From positions 1,674,001 through 1,738,000 of the forward strand of contig NZ_CP081000.1 in NCBI RefSeq assembly GCF_019645875.1: a stretch of 64,000 nt of DNA. Reading direction: 5' to 3'. The notes beneath the pieces are model-generated. The model made no database searches. It was not told the origin of the DNA and saw only the letters and a list, made by a program, of their open reading frames with translations. Numbering within the stretch: the first letter of the stretch is position 1; each line of letters begins with the position of its first letter. A program made the translations under genes and the position numbers. This stretch comes from Mycolicibacterium senegalense. Its GTDB lineage: Bacteria; Actinomycetota; Actinomycetes; Mycobacteriales; Mycobacteriaceae. Of this stretch, positions 28,179 to 36,781 are shown one piece after another.

Positions 28179-29111
28179 TCAGCGCGGCCCGCGGGCCCTG
28201 GTTTGTGACGGCGATTCGCCGAACAGACCGCGGTACCGCGCAGCCATCCGGCCGAGTTCGCCGATGCCCCACTGGTTGGACACGGCGGCGACCGTCACCT
28301 GCCGACCGCAGGTGAGCAAGTCCGCTCGGATCCGGTGCAGCCGCATCCGAGCGATATAGGACTGTGGTGACTCCCCGAGGGTCTCTTGAAAGGCCCGGGC
28401 AAGCGTCCGTCGGGACACCCCGGCCAGTCTCGCCAGGCCTTCGATCTCCAGCCGCTTGTTGAGGTTCTGGTCGATGTACGAGCGGATCGACTCGACGATT
28501 CTCTGACGCTGCCGCAACGTGAACGCCGGCAGTTGGGCCGGTTGCTGTGCGAGATGCCCGACGAACGCTGCGACGATGTCGGCCAGCGCGGCCGAGCCGA
28601 ACTGTCCGCGCGAGCCGTCGTGCACCCCGGCCAGGTACGCGGATATCGCGCTGAGATGGGTTAGCGCCAAGGGCTGCGGGTGGATACCGGTACGTCGGAA
28701 AGCGTTGGGGGAGAGGCGGAGTCCATGGCGTTCGGCTTCGCGTTCCAGGGTTTCCTCACCCAAGGTGACGACGGCGTAGAGCGAGTTGACGTCGTGGAAC
28801 GCCTCTTGCGCATCGCCGGGGCGGAAAACTGTGACCACACCGGAGTCGATCTCCCTCAGCAGGAGTCGGTTACGGGGCGGAATCCGCAAGCCGACGGCAA
28901 TCGAGACGGCATCGGCGGACATTGGCCCACGGATCTGAACTCGGCTGTCGAAGCGCCCCGAACTGAACCCGATACCGCCGTCGGCGGCGTGAATCAGGCT
29001 GCCGCTGGGTGGTTCGCGGGAAATCTGGAACGCGCTCAGGCCGGCATCCTTGACCGCGTTGCGCAGATCCTCGAGTTGCGTGATCCGGGTCCGGACCAAC
29101 GGCACGTCCAT
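28179..29111 (-). CDS. AraC-family regulator
   Basis: This 310-residue transcription regulator has an N-terminal AraC-binding-like sensor domain and a C-terminal AraC double helix–turn–helix (residues about 205–305: YIDQNLNKRLEIEGLARLAG, VSRRTLARAFQETLGESPQSYI and MAARYRGLFGESPSQTRA). The second helix–turn–helix includes the family consensus ending RYRGLFGESPS. ATG 29111 is chosen over ATG 29147. The gene is divergent from a MarR gene 125 bases away. Its target is unknown; the neighbouring lactonase-like gene is one possibility. Confidence 0.88.
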   Translation of the reverse strand: MDVPLVRTRITQLEDLRNAVKDAGLSAFQISREPPSGSLIHAADGGIGFSSGRFDSRVQIRGPMSADAVSIAVGLRIPPRNRLLLREIDSGVVTVFRPGDAQEAFHDVNSLYAVVTLGEETLEREAERHGLRLSPNAFRRTGIHPQPLALTHLSAISAYLAGVHDGSRGQFGSAALADIVAAFVGHLAQQPAQLPAFTLRQRQRIVESIRSYIDQNLNKRLEIEGLARLAGVSRRTLARAFQETLGESPQSYIARMRLHRIRADLLTCGRQVTVAAVSNQWGIGELGRMAARYRGLFGESPSQTRARGPR

Positions 29112-29236
29112 GGCGCAGCAGTGTATGACGCGAGCAGGCTGTCCCATTCTGCATAGACCGAAATTTCCGGGTCGGATGTGATTCTCACCAGCGGTCGCCG
29201 GTCTGGCCCGCTGGTCGAAGGAGATGGTGCAGCGCC

Positions 29237-29722
29237 ATGCTGACAGTTGAAACCCCGGAACACCGAGCGATACCGAATGTCAGCGACGAGGAGTGGCGGC
29301 ATTGGGGGCGCTTCGGTGAATCCGCCGAATTGCTCTACCGGGAAATCAACGCCGCACTCGTCGCCAAATACGGTCTGACGGTTCCCGACCTGCACCTGCT
29401 CAATCTGCTCAATGCAGACCCCCGCCGACATGTCCGAATGGGCGCGGTCGCCGATGCGTTGGTCCTTACTCCGAGCCGGGTGACGTGGCAGGTGGGGCGC
29501 CTGGAAACACGCGGACTGGTCCGCAGATTTCGGAGTTGCGAGGACAAGCGAGGGGTCGTAGTCGGGATCACTCGGCGGGGGCAGGATCAGCTGCGGACGG
29601 CGTTACGCACCTACGTCATGTTGGTGCGGCAGTTCTACCTGGTGCCGCTGAACCGTGAGCAGATGAATGCTCTCGGGGAGAGCGCCAGGCGCGTCGGGTC
29701 TGCTTTGAAGAACGACGGCTAG
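29237..29722 (+). CDS. MarR-family regulator, paralogue 1
   Basis: This 161-residue MarR protein has the winged helix MGAVADALVLTPSRVTWQVGRLETRGLVRRFRSCEDKRGVVVGIT. It resembles the MarR protein at 32.4 kb in layout and in the C-terminal dimer helix (LRTYVMLVRQFYLVPLNREQMNALGESARRV against LRTYAGWVRIHYLDPLSRRQVTAIGDSCRRI), so the two are paralogues within 4 kb. Its stop overlaps the stop of the convergent lactonase-like gene by four bases. Effector unknown. Confidence 0.88.
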   Translation: MLTVETPEHRAIPNVSDEEWRHWGRFGESAELLYREINAALVAKYGLTVPDLHLLNLLNADPRRHVRMGAVADALVLTPSRVTWQVGRLETRGLVRRFRSCEDKRGVVVGITRRGQDQLRTALRTYVMLVRQFYLVPLNREQMNALGESARRVGSALKNDG

Positions 29723-30717
29723 CTCAACTCTGGCAGTTCGGCATACGCCAGCGCGGGGAAGGCGATCGTCGACATCCACAGCTTGCCTGCGGATTCGACG
29801 ACTCCGGTCACGGTGCCGAAATCCGGGCGTGTGGTCTGAATTCCGGTGAGCACTTCACCGGAATCGGCGTCAAAGGCCAGCACCCAGACCTGCGGGTGAA
29901 TTTGAGGTTGGAGCCGGTCGGGCAGCCGCCACAAGAGTTTCCGGATCACCGGCGCCCGAGGGGCCAGCCATTCGGCCGCGGCGTTGGGTGGGGACACCAT
30001 CGCCACCCAGATCCGTCCGTCGGAGCCGGTGGAGATGTTGTCCGGATAACCCGGAAGGTTGACCGCCAGCGACGTTACTGTCCCCGCGTGCGGCCCACTC
30101 AACCAATACTTCGACAACCTGCGGCCCTGCGTTTCGGCGAACACCAGCGCCGACTCGTCGGCGGTGGCGGTCACGCCATTGGCGAAGTACAGACCTTCGA
30201 CGAGCGTGGTGACGGTGCCGTCGGTGTCGAGCCGGAACAGGCTGCCCCGCCCACGCGCCTCCAGGATGGCCCCGGTGAAATGTTCGAAGTGGAACTGGCT
30301 GGTCGACTCGGTGAAATAGATTGTGCCGTCAGCAGTTTCGGTGACATTCGAGCAGAACCTCAAGGGGCGGCCGTCCACTGACTGCACAAGCGTGGACAAC
30401 CGGCCCGTGGCTGTATCCAGCGCCAGCAGCCCGCAGTGGCTGTCGCAGATCAGCACCCGCCCGTCGCGGGCGACGTGCAGACCCAGCGGACGTCCACCGG
30501 TGTTGGCCATCACCGCTGCCGTTCCGTCGGGGGACACCCGCACGATGCGCCCGTCTACCAGGCCGGTCCACAGGTCTCCGGACGCGTCGAGGACCACATC
30601 CTCGGGTCCGTCGCCCGGTACCGGGACGATGGTCAGTTCGGCCGGGCCGAATTCCGGCAACGCGTCAATCGGAGGCGGAGTCCAACGGACCGGATCGATC
30701 GGGGGTTTACGAGGCAC
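29719..30717 (-). CDS. SMP-30/strictosidine synthase-like beta-propeller hydrolase
   Basis: This 332-residue six-bladed beta-propeller belongs to the SMP-30/gluconolactonase/strictosidine synthase-like superfamily. Readable blades: PEDVVLDASGDLWTGLVDGRIVRV, RPLGLHVARDGRVLICDSHCGLLALD, DGTIYFTESTSQFHFEHF, FANGVTATADESALVFAET and LPGYPDNISTGSDGRIWVAMVSP. Calcium-site acidic and asparagine residues (E of PEDV, N of FANGV, D of PGYPDN) are kept, so lactonase- or esterase-type activity is likely. GTG 30717 is the start. No signal peptide is evident. Confidence 0.85.
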   Translation of the reverse strand: MPRKPPIDPVRWTPPPIDALPEFGPAELTIVPVPGDGPEDVVLDASGDLWTGLVDGRIVRVSPDGTAAVMANTGGRPLGLHVARDGRVLICDSHCGLLALDTATGRLSTLVQSVDGRPLRFCSNVTETADGTIYFTESTSQFHFEHFTGAILEARGRGSLFRLDTDGTVTTLVEGLYFANGVTATADESALVFAETQGRRLSKYWLSGPHAGTVTSLAVNLPGYPDNISTGSDGRIWVAMVSPPNAAAEWLAPRAPVIRKLLWRLPDRLQPQIHPQVWVLAFDADSGEVLTGIQTTRPDFGTVTGVVESAGKLWMSTIAFPALAYAELPELS

Positions 30718-30786
30718 GGTGCCAGTCTGCCGTCAAAACGGTGCTGCGGTGGAGGGCGGGGGACGGAACCAAGCCGTTAAGCGCGA

Positions 30787-30835
30787 TTGTCCAAGATCAC
30801 ACCACCGAAGGAGCCGTCCCCCTGCACAAACCATA
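30787..30835 (+). repeat. Orphan copy of the GjpA-gene leader
   Basis: TTGTCCAAGATCACACCACC, GAAGGAG, then CCGTCCCCCTGCAC matches the 5' leader of the 30.9–32.05 kb gene through the start-codon position. Here the start is CTG and a TAG follows three codons later, so no protein is made. It is either a remnant of a third gene copy or an untranslated regulatory element. Confidence 0.6.
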
Positions 30836-30869
30836 GACCAGTTGTCAACGGTCGAGCTGGACGCATGAG

Positions 30870-30898
30870 TCGGCCCCCTTTGGAGGAAAGGGGGCCGA
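30870..30898 (-). terminator. 12-bp hairpin terminator after the first GjpA-like gene
   Basis: Perfect arms TCGGCCCCCTTT and AAAGGGGGCCGA surround a five-base loop, 13 bases beyond the stop of the minus-strand gene. Confidence 0.85.
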
Positions 30899-30910
30899 CC
30901 GGGATGTGGA

Positions 30911-32050
30911 TCAGTTGCTGTTGCCGCCGTCGCCGGCCTTGTCAGCCTTGGTGGTCTTGGCATGTTTGACGGGCTTGGCTGATTTGGGCGGTTTGGTGAA
31001 GCCCTTCTTGAGGCCCTGCTTCACCTTCGCCACCGCCGATCCCACGTTGTCGGACACCGCCGTGGCGACCTTGTTGACGGATTCGGCCGGGGTGCCAATC
31101 GGACCGCGGCGGACCAGTTGGCGGGTTGACGGTCCGAGAGTGGGCGCCCCGACGGCCGTGTCCTCCGCTGCGGCATCGAGTGTCACCGTGTCGCCGGAAG
31201 TCTTGGCCAGGCCCAGTGCTGGGTCCGGTTTGATCGCGTCTCGGATGGCGCGCGGCAGGTTGACCAAGAACGACGGGACGGTGCCGACTTTGAACGTTGC
31301 CGGGTCATACGAGAGCAGGCCCCAGGATTCTGTCTGTGACCCGAAGAACTCGTAGCTGTAGCCGTTCAGAACGGCACCGGTCAACGTCGCGGGCGTGTTG
31401 ATCAGGTTGACGACCGCGTCGGCGACATTGCCACTGCTGACCGAGTCGGCCACAGCCTGCGCGCTGTCGCCTGCGGCGACGAACGCTCCTTGCAAAGTGC
31501 CGAGAACCGGAACAAGCCCTCCCACCAAGGAGGTGAGCCCGACGGAGGTGGCATCGGCGATGTTCTGGGTGATCGTCATGGGCATCTCCGCCAGTCCCAG
31601 CAACGCGAACGCGGCCGGGACAACCGCGTACACGACGTTGATGGCGTCGAGCCCGGCCTGGTGGTAGTCGCCCGCGTTGATGTCGCCGATCACCGTCTGC
31701 AGCGCCTCGGCGACGGCGCCCGGCGTGGTGGCCAGTCCGGCGACGGCCCCTGACAGCGCGGTCGCGAGGGACGTCACGTAGCCGACATCGTTGGTGATCA
31801 GTTGACGGAGTACCGGTGCCGGGTCGCTGGCGATGGCGCCACCGATTCGTGTCACGTTGCCGAACGTGTCGTTGACGAGTTTGGTCCATGCCGTGATCGG
31901 GTTGGTCGCGGCAGTCAGGTCGACAGCGACGGATTGTGTTGTGGGCGCGAGTGGTTCGGGTCGAGCCGGTGACAGCGGAGTTACCGCCATGGCTCCGGCG
32001 CCGACGAGTGCAACACCGGCTGTCAGGGATGAACGGACAGCTACGTGCAC
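30911..32050 (-). CDS. GjpA-like exported cell-wall/channel protein, copy 1
   Basis: This 379-residue protein begins MHVAVRSSLTAGVALVGAGA, a short basic stretch plus hydrophobic segment acting as an export signal, followed by an Ala/Val/Gly-rich helical body (NPITAWTKLVNDTFGNVTRIG and similar) and a lysine/proline-rich tail ending KPVKHAKTTKADKAGDGG. The family is annotated in mycobacteria as outer-membrane porin GjpA-like; I recall this name rather than derive it, and channel activity is unproven here. GTG 32050 has AAGGAGG upstream. It shares its leader and an upstream 14-base element with the paralogue at 33.4 kb. Confidence 0.78.
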   Translation of the reverse strand: MHVAVRSSLTAGVALVGAGAMAVTPLSPARPEPLAPTTQSVAVDLTAATNPITAWTKLVNDTFGNVTRIGGAIASDPAPVLRQLITNDVGYVTSLATALSGAVAGLATTPGAVAEALQTVIGDINAGDYHQAGLDAINVVYAVVPAAFALLGLAEMPMTITQNIADATSVGLTSLVGGLVPVLGTLQGAFVAAGDSAQAVADSVSSGNVADAVVNLINTPATLTGAVLNGYSYEFFGSQTESWGLLSYDPATFKVGTVPSFLVNLPRAIRDAIKPDPALGLAKTSGDTVTLDAAAEDTAVGAPTLGPSTRQLVRRGPIGTPAESVNKVATAVSDNVGSAVAKVKQGLKKGFTKPPKSAKPVKHAKTTKADKAGDGGNSN

Positions 32051-32082
32051 GGGGCCACCTCCTTCGGGGTGTGATCTTGGAC
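32051..32082 (-). promoter_or_regulatory. Conserved leader GTCCAAGATCACACC of GjpA-like gene 1
   Basis: The 15-base motif at 32068–32082 is followed by CCGAAGGAGG and the GTG start. A TAGGTT hexamer seven bases before the motif suggests that it is the extreme 5' end of the message. Copies occur at 30789 and 33406. Confidence 0.7.
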
Positions 32083-32427
32083 ACGCAGAACCTACCTGAG
32101 AGGAACCTGATGAAAGTGCACGAATTCATGCCTGGCTTCCAACCTGTCGGGCAGGCGTTTCGGGCGGCAAGTCGCTTACCGCAGCGATCGCGCTGATCAG
32201 GGCCTGCTCTACGCTCGCGTCAGCAATAAAAAATCAATCGGCTGATATTTAAGATCGCAACGAGCACCCGGCCGTCTTAGAACTCGTTCTATCGAGGGCA
32301 GAAAGTTGCCAAACTCGGCTGCCGACCCGCTATCAGCTGCGAACTTAACTATCTCGACATTGACTGATCTCGCCGTGGAGGTGAGTGCCAGTCGTGTTGA
32401 GGCGGATGAGCCGGAGGCCGGCCTGAG
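32083..32427. other. AT-richer intergenic region with element TTGCGATCTTAAAT
   Basis: This 345-base gap holds no convincing ORF. The minus-strand element TTGCGATCTTAAAT (32247–32260) lies 197 bases above the GjpA-like start and recurs at a similar distance above the second copy. An A-rich AATAAAAAATCAATC (about 32226–32239) lies beside it, and AAAAAATCAATC also occurs near the start of the MarR gene. Confidence 0.55.
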
Positions 32428-32970
32428 TTACCTGCCGGTAGGCATACCCGATTCCCGGAGTGCGGTGCTGATACGTCGACAGCTGTCCCCGATCGCGGTC
32501 ACCTGCCGCCGTGACAGCGGGTCCAGATAGTGGATTCGAACCCACCCTGCGTACGTGCGTAGCGCCAATCGCATCCGCGCCCGGCCGGCGGGCGTGATCT
32601 GCGCGAGCACGCTTCGCTTGTCGCGTTCGCTGGCGATCCTGCGGAGCAGCCCTTGGCCCTCCAGTCGACGGACCTGCTGGGTCACCCGCCCCGGCATCAA
32701 CACCACGGCCTGGGCCAGGTCCCCCATCCGGGCTGCGCCGTCAGGAGACCGCATCAGAAAATCGAGCAGGATGACGTCGAGCAAGGACAGCGCGTGGGCG
32801 GTGTGCAAGGTGCGGTTGAGCGCGTGGTACGCGCGGATCGCGGTGTCCAGATAGCCGTGCCAGCTGAGGATTTCGAGATCATCGGCGTCTGCCCAAGTCG
32901 CTCCGGTCTCGTTGTGTCCCGTCCGATTGCAGGCATCGTCGCCTGCCTGTTCAACGCTCGCCACAGACAT
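32428..32970 (-). CDS. MarR-family regulator, paralogue 2
   Basis: This is a MarR winged-helix protein of about 180 residues from ATG 32970, or 199 from GTG 33027; GGGAG sits almost against the ATG, and CAGGAG is further up, so the start is unsure. The DNA-binding part reads MGDLAQAVVLMPGRVTQQVRRLEGQGLLRRIASERDKRSVLAQIT. It is a paralogue of the 29.2 kb MarR gene. It lies between the two divergent GjpA-like genes, which share upstream sequences, so control of these genes by it is plausible but not shown. Confidence 0.86.
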   Translation of the reverse strand: MSVASVEQAGDDACNRTGHNETGATWADADDLEILSWHGYLDTAIRAYHALNRTLHTAHALSLLDVILLDFLMRSPDGAARMGDLAQAVVLMPGRVTQQVRRLEGQGLLRRIASERDKRSVLAQITPAGRARMRLALRTYAGWVRIHYLDPLSRRQVTAIGDSCRRISTALRESGMPTGR

Positions 32971-33027
32971 CTCCCGACAAGATGCAGCAACTCCTGGCAG
33001 ATTGATTTTTTGATCTTGAGGCCTCAC

Positions 33028-33405
33028 ACCATAAGGCGTCTCGGAGTCCTTCGCTGACAGAATTGGGCAAGACGTGGCATCCGGCGTCCTACGAGAAGCA
33101 TTACCGACCGCCGCTGTCCAGATAGGCCGTTGACAATCATCGTTGCAGGTAGATGTCCATGAAAGTGCGACATAGCTAACTTCGTTGGCTCATAGAACGT
33201 GTTTCAATCGCGGGGCGGGAGATGCTTGCGATCTTAAATTCATCGGCTGGCGCGCCGAGCTGTCGGTGTCGCCCGGAAAGATGCGAGTGAACTGGGCAAA
33301 TGGTCCGACTGGGCAGATCCGGGAGGCGGCGGCTCGGCGATCCGGTTGGTGCGACATCGTGAGAAATATCGAAGTTCTCAGGTTCTTCTTAGTAGCTTTT
33401 CTGAC
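33028..33405. other. Promoter region of GjpA-like gene 2 with repeated element
   Basis: These 378 bases have lower GC and no credible ORF. TTGCGATCTTAAAT at 33226–33239 is identical to the element above copy 1 and lies 203 bases before the start. TAGCTT near 33393 may be the −10 for a message starting at the GTCCAAG motif. Confidence 0.55.
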
Positions 33406-33441
33406 GTCCAAGATCACACCGGCGTCCAAGGGGAAGGCCAA
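33406..33441 (+). promoter_or_regulatory. Conserved leader GTCCAAGATCACACC of GjpA-like gene 2
   Basis: The motif at 33406–33420 is followed by a different spacer with AAGGGGAAGG as ribosome site and the GTG start at 33442. Only the 15-base core is shared exactly with copy 1, which implies selection on it. Confidence 0.7.
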
Positions 33442-34713
33442 GTGCAAGTATCGATGCGTTCATATCTCACGGCGGGGGTTGCGCTGGCCGGTGCGGGGGC
33501 GATAGCCCTCAGCCCGGTCAACCCCATCGATCCTCACATCCGCGACGTGCATGCCGTCAGCGTCTCCAACTCGGCAGTCGCACTTACGGCTACCGTTGAC
33601 CCGATCACCTGGTACAACAACGTCTTTCAACGTACGGTCGCCAACGCCCAGAACCTGGTCAACGTCTTCAATGCGAACCCTGCTCCGGTATTGGCGACGG
33701 TCATCGCGAACCAGACCAAGAACGGGACCGCCGTCGCGAACGCGCTGCAGGCCTTCATCGAGAAGGCCGCCACCAATGCCGAGACGGCGGTGCCGGCCGC
33801 CTTCGACGCAATCGGCACCGATCTGGCCGATCTCGATGTCGAGGGCGCTCTCAACACCCTGCTGAACTTGCCCATCGGTGTCCTCGGAGGCACGGGCGGT
33901 TTCCTCGGGGTGATGAACAACGTGCTCCCGGTGACCACGGCGATCAAAGACTCGATCGTGAATCCCTTGGCCAACGCCCAGAAGGTGGTGATCGCGCTGT
34001 GGGGCAATGGATTGTTGAAGGGCGTGTCCATCCTGCTCACCGCGCAGAGCATCTTCGGCCCGTTGATGAGTGGGGTGGGTGCGGTGGGCGCCGCCGTTCA
34101 GGACGTGATCGATGCCGGTAAGGAAGGCGACCCGATCGGAATGGCTTCGGCCGTCGTCAATGCGCCGGCCACCATTGCCGACGGCGTCCTCAACGGCGGC
34201 TACGGTCCGACCATCAACGCTCTGCTCGTGTTTCACTACCCAGGCTTGTTGAACGGCAACCAAGTCCGGTTGCCTCTCAACCTGGGCAACATCACCGGTC
34301 CGATCCAAGGTTTCGTCAATGCGCGCGATGCCGTGGTGAAGGCACTCGGCGGCACGCTCAACCCGGTTCCCACGCCGGTGCCCGTGCCTCAGATCGTCAC
34401 CGCCGACGCGGCAGCACCGGCGAGCCTGGACGCGGCTCCGGTTTCCGCTTTGCGTGCCGCACCTGACGAAACCGCGGACGACGAGGATGTCACAGCCTCG
34501 GACAGCCCCAAGGCCCTGTCGGCTCCTCGGCTGAAGGCAGCGGTTGGCAAGCCGTCTGATCGAATCGGCAAGTCCGTCAAGGAGATGGGGGACAGGGCGG
34601 CGTCGGATGTGAAGTCCGGTCTGAAGAAGCTCGGTGACAATGTCAGGAAGGCCCTCAAGGCCAAGCCGGGCAAACATCGTGCAAGCGCCTCGAGCGCCGG
34701 CAGCGAAAGCTAG
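33442..34713 (+). CDS. GjpA-like exported cell-wall/channel protein, copy 2
   Basis: This 423-residue paralogue of the 30.9 kb gene begins MQVSMRSYLTAGVALAGAGA. Shared features: WYNNVFQRTVANAQNLVNVFN against WTKLVNDTFGNVTRIGGAIA, the ANPAPVLATVIANQ/SDPAPVLRQLITND block, VNAPATIADGVLNGGYG against INTPATLTGAVLNGYSY, and a Lys/Ala-rich tail (SGLKKLGDNVRKALKAKPGKH). GTG 33442 is supported by AAGGGGAAGG. The C-terminal basic tail could contact cell-wall polymers. Identity to the GjpA family is from recall; function unproven. Confidence 0.78.
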   Translation: MQVSMRSYLTAGVALAGAGAIALSPVNPIDPHIRDVHAVSVSNSAVALTATVDPITWYNNVFQRTVANAQNLVNVFNANPAPVLATVIANQTKNGTAVANALQAFIEKAATNAETAVPAAFDAIGTDLADLDVEGALNTLLNLPIGVLGGTGGFLGVMNNVLPVTTAIKDSIVNPLANAQKVVIALWGNGLLKGVSILLTAQSIFGPLMSGVGAVGAAVQDVIDAGKEGDPIGMASAVVNAPATIADGVLNGGYGPTINALLVFHYPGLLNGNQVRLPLNLGNITGPIQGFVNARDAVVKALGGTLNPVPTPVPVPQIVTADAAAPASLDAAPVSALRAAPDETADDEDVTASDSPKALSAPRLKAAVGKPSDRIGKSVKEMGDRAASDVKSGLKKLGDNVRKALKAKPGKHRASASSAGSES

Positions 34714-34726
34714 TCCGCGACAGGCG

Positions 34727-34761
34727 ATCGGCCCTCTCCAGAAAACCTGGAGAGGGCCGAT
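34727..34761. terminator. Bidirectional 15-bp hairpin terminator
   Basis: Perfect arms ATCGGCCCTCTCCAG and CTGGAGAGGGCCGAT flank a five-base loop AAAAC, between the convergent GjpA-like gene 2 and the aminotransferase. Confidence 0.88.
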
Positions 34762-34778
34762 TGCGCTGTTCGCGCCAG

Positions 34779-36149
34779 TTACAACAGCTTTCCCGCCTCG
34801 GTGAGTACACCGTTGAGGATTTCGTAGATGGCGTCGAACTCGGCCTGCCCACTGATCAGCGGCGGGGCCAGCTGGATCACTGGGTCGCCACGGTCGTCGG
34901 CGCGGCAGTACAAACCGGCCTCCCACAGCGCGGGTGTCAGGAAGCCGCGCAGCAGCCGTTCCGATTCCTCGTCGTTGAAGGTCTCCTTGGTGGCCTTGTC
35001 CTTGACCAGTTCGATGCCGTAGAAGAAGCCCTCGCCGCGGACATCGCCGACGATCGGCAGATCGTAGAGCTTCTCCAACGTGGCCCGGAATGCCGGAGCG
35101 GCTTCCTTGACGTGGTCGTTGATGCCCTCGCGCTCGAAAATGTCCAGGTTGGCCATGGCGACCGCGGCCGAAACCGGATGTCCGCCAAAGGTGTAGCCGT
35201 GACCGAAGGTGGTCTTGCCGTCGTTGAACGGCTCGAACAGCCGGTCGCTGGCCACCATCGCGCCCAGCGGCGAGTAGCCCGAGGTCAGGCCCTTGGCGCT
35301 GGTGATGATGTCCGGCACATAGCCGAAATCGTCGCACGCGAACATCGAACCGATGCGGCCGTACGCGCAGATCACCTCGTCGGATACCAGCAGAACGTCG
35401 TACTCGTCGCAGATCTCGCGGACCCGTTCGAAGTATCCGGGCGGCGGCGGGAAGCAGCCGCCGGCGTTCTGCACCGGCTCAAGGAACACCGCGGCCACGG
35501 TGTCGGGTCCTTCGAACTCGATTGCCTCGGCGATCCGGTCGGCGCAGTAGCGGCCGAACATCTTTTCGTCATGGGCGTATTCGGACGGAGCCCGGTAGAA
35601 GTTGGTGTTCGGTGCGCGGAAGCCGCCGGGAGTCAACGGCTCGAACGGCGCCTTGAAGGCTGGAATGCCGGTGATCGCCAGCGCGCCCTGCGGGGTGCCG
35701 TGGTAGGCGATCGCCCGCGAAACCACCTTGTGCTTACCGGGTTTGCCGGTCAGCTTGAAGTATTGCTTGGCCAGTTTCCACGCACTCTCCACGGCTTCAC
35801 CACCGCCGGTGGTGAAGAACACGCGGTTCAGATCGCCTGGCGCGTAGTTGGCTACGCGCTCGGCCAATTCGATCGCCGGTGGCGTGGCGTAGGACCACAG
35901 CGGGAAGAAGGACAATTTTTCGGCCTGCTTGGCCGCGGCTTCGGCAAGTTCCTTGCGGCCGTGACCGACCTGGACGACAAAGAGGCCGGACAGGCCGTCG
36001 ATGTAGCTCTTGCCCTTGTCGTCGAAGATGTGGACACCCTCGCCACGGGTGATGATCGGCGGTGTGATGCCCTCGCCGTGGCGGGCGAAGTGCCCCCACA
36101 GGTGGCGGTTGGCTTTGGCTCCCAGTTCAGATGTTTCGGTGACGCTCAT
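34779..36149 (-). CDS. Class III PLP aminotransferase (Rv3329-like), probably putrescine or omega-amino acid
   Basis: This fold-type I omega-aminotransferase of 456 residues shows YIDGLSGLFVVQVGHGRKEL, FFTTGGGEAVESAWKLAKQYF, LLVSDEVICAYGRIG (PLP-contacting Asp) and the Schiff-base lysine in DIITSAKGLTSGYSPLGA. The start ATG 36149 overlaps the Lrp gene's stop by four bases, so regulator and enzyme are one operon. The divergent neighbour is an aminobutyraldehyde dehydrogenase. Together they fit putrescine to GABA catabolism: transamination followed by oxidation. The substrate is inferred from context. Confidence 0.92.
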   Translation of the reverse strand: MSVTETSELGAKANRHLWGHFARHGEGITPPIITRGEGVHIFDDKGKSYIDGLSGLFVVQVGHGRKELAEAAAKQAEKLSFFPLWSYATPPAIELAERVANYAPGDLNRVFFTTGGGEAVESAWKLAKQYFKLTGKPGKHKVVSRAIAYHGTPQGALAITGIPAFKAPFEPLTPGGFRAPNTNFYRAPSEYAHDEKMFGRYCADRIAEAIEFEGPDTVAAVFLEPVQNAGGCFPPPPGYFERVREICDEYDVLLVSDEVICAYGRIGSMFACDDFGYVPDIITSAKGLTSGYSPLGAMVASDRLFEPFNDGKTTFGHGYTFGGHPVSAAVAMANLDIFEREGINDHVKEAAPAFRATLEKLYDLPIVGDVRGEGFFYGIELVKDKATKETFNDEESERLLRGFLTPALWEAGLYCRADDRGDPVIQLAPPLISGQAEFDAIYEILNGVLTEAGKLL

Positions 36150-36658
36150 CGAGTTCCCCAATTGTATTGCTGTTTAACAAGTTTCAGATAGACGAGGGTT
36201 TCGGTGGTTATCACTCCCGGTAATGAGCGGATCTGGGTGTTGAGAAGCTCGAGCAGGCTGTCGTCGTCCTCGCAGACCACCTCGCAGATGGCGTCGAAGG
36301 ATCCGGCCGTCAGTACTACGTAGTCCACGGCGTCGATGGCGGACAGTTTCTCGGCCAGCTTCAGGGTGTCGCCGGTGCAGCGGATGCCGATCATCGCCTG
36401 CCGGGCGAATCCGAGTTGCAGCGGGTCGGTCACCGCGACGATCTGCATGACGCCGGCATCGACCATGCGCTGGACGCGTTGGCGCACCGCGGCCTCGGAC
36501 AGGCCGACGGCCTTACCGATTCCGGCATACGAACGGCGGCCGTCGGCCTGCAGCTTCTCGATGATCGCCTTCGACAGTTCGTCGAGTTGAAAGGCGGTGC
36601 GAGAATTGCTCACGCGCAGCGGGACGGCCTGAAGGTCGGGACCATCAGGGTTGGTCAT
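36146..36658 (-). CDS. Lrp/AsnC-family regulator
   Basis: This 170-residue Lrp/AsnC protein has an N-terminal helix–turn–helix (LDELSKAIIEKLQADGRRSYAGIGKAVGLSEAAVRQRVQRMVDAG compressed over about residues 25–70) and the C-terminal RAM ligand domain (AIDAVDYVVLTAGSFDAICEVVCEDDDSLLELL). ATG 36658 is used; five codons upstream another ATG exists. Position between aminotransferase and dehydrogenase genes makes it the likely amine- or amino acid-responsive controller of both. Confidence 0.92.
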   Translation of the reverse strand: MTNPDGPDLQAVPLRVSNSRTAFQLDELSKAIIEKLQADGRRSYAGIGKAVGLSEAAVRQRVQRMVDAGVMQIVAVTDPLQLGFARQAMIGIRCTGDTLKLAEKLSAIDAVDYVVLTAGSFDAICEVVCEDDDSLLELLNTQIRSLPGVITTETLVYLKLVKQQYNWGTR

Positions 36659-36781
36659 GCACAGATTGTGCACGGAATCCGTCGTTTAGGGCAACCGAAT
36701 CGATGAAATCCCTCGTTCAAACCGGCCCTCAGTGCGGGATTGCGTAGATATCGGGTGGCACATCGGTTACCGTGAGGCCCC

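Noticed and set aside
33460..35337. A 625-codon minus-strand open frame across GjpA-like gene 2 and the aminotransferase
   Set aside because: Its translation is antisense to two genes with clear products and crosses a strong bidirectional terminator at 34727–34761.
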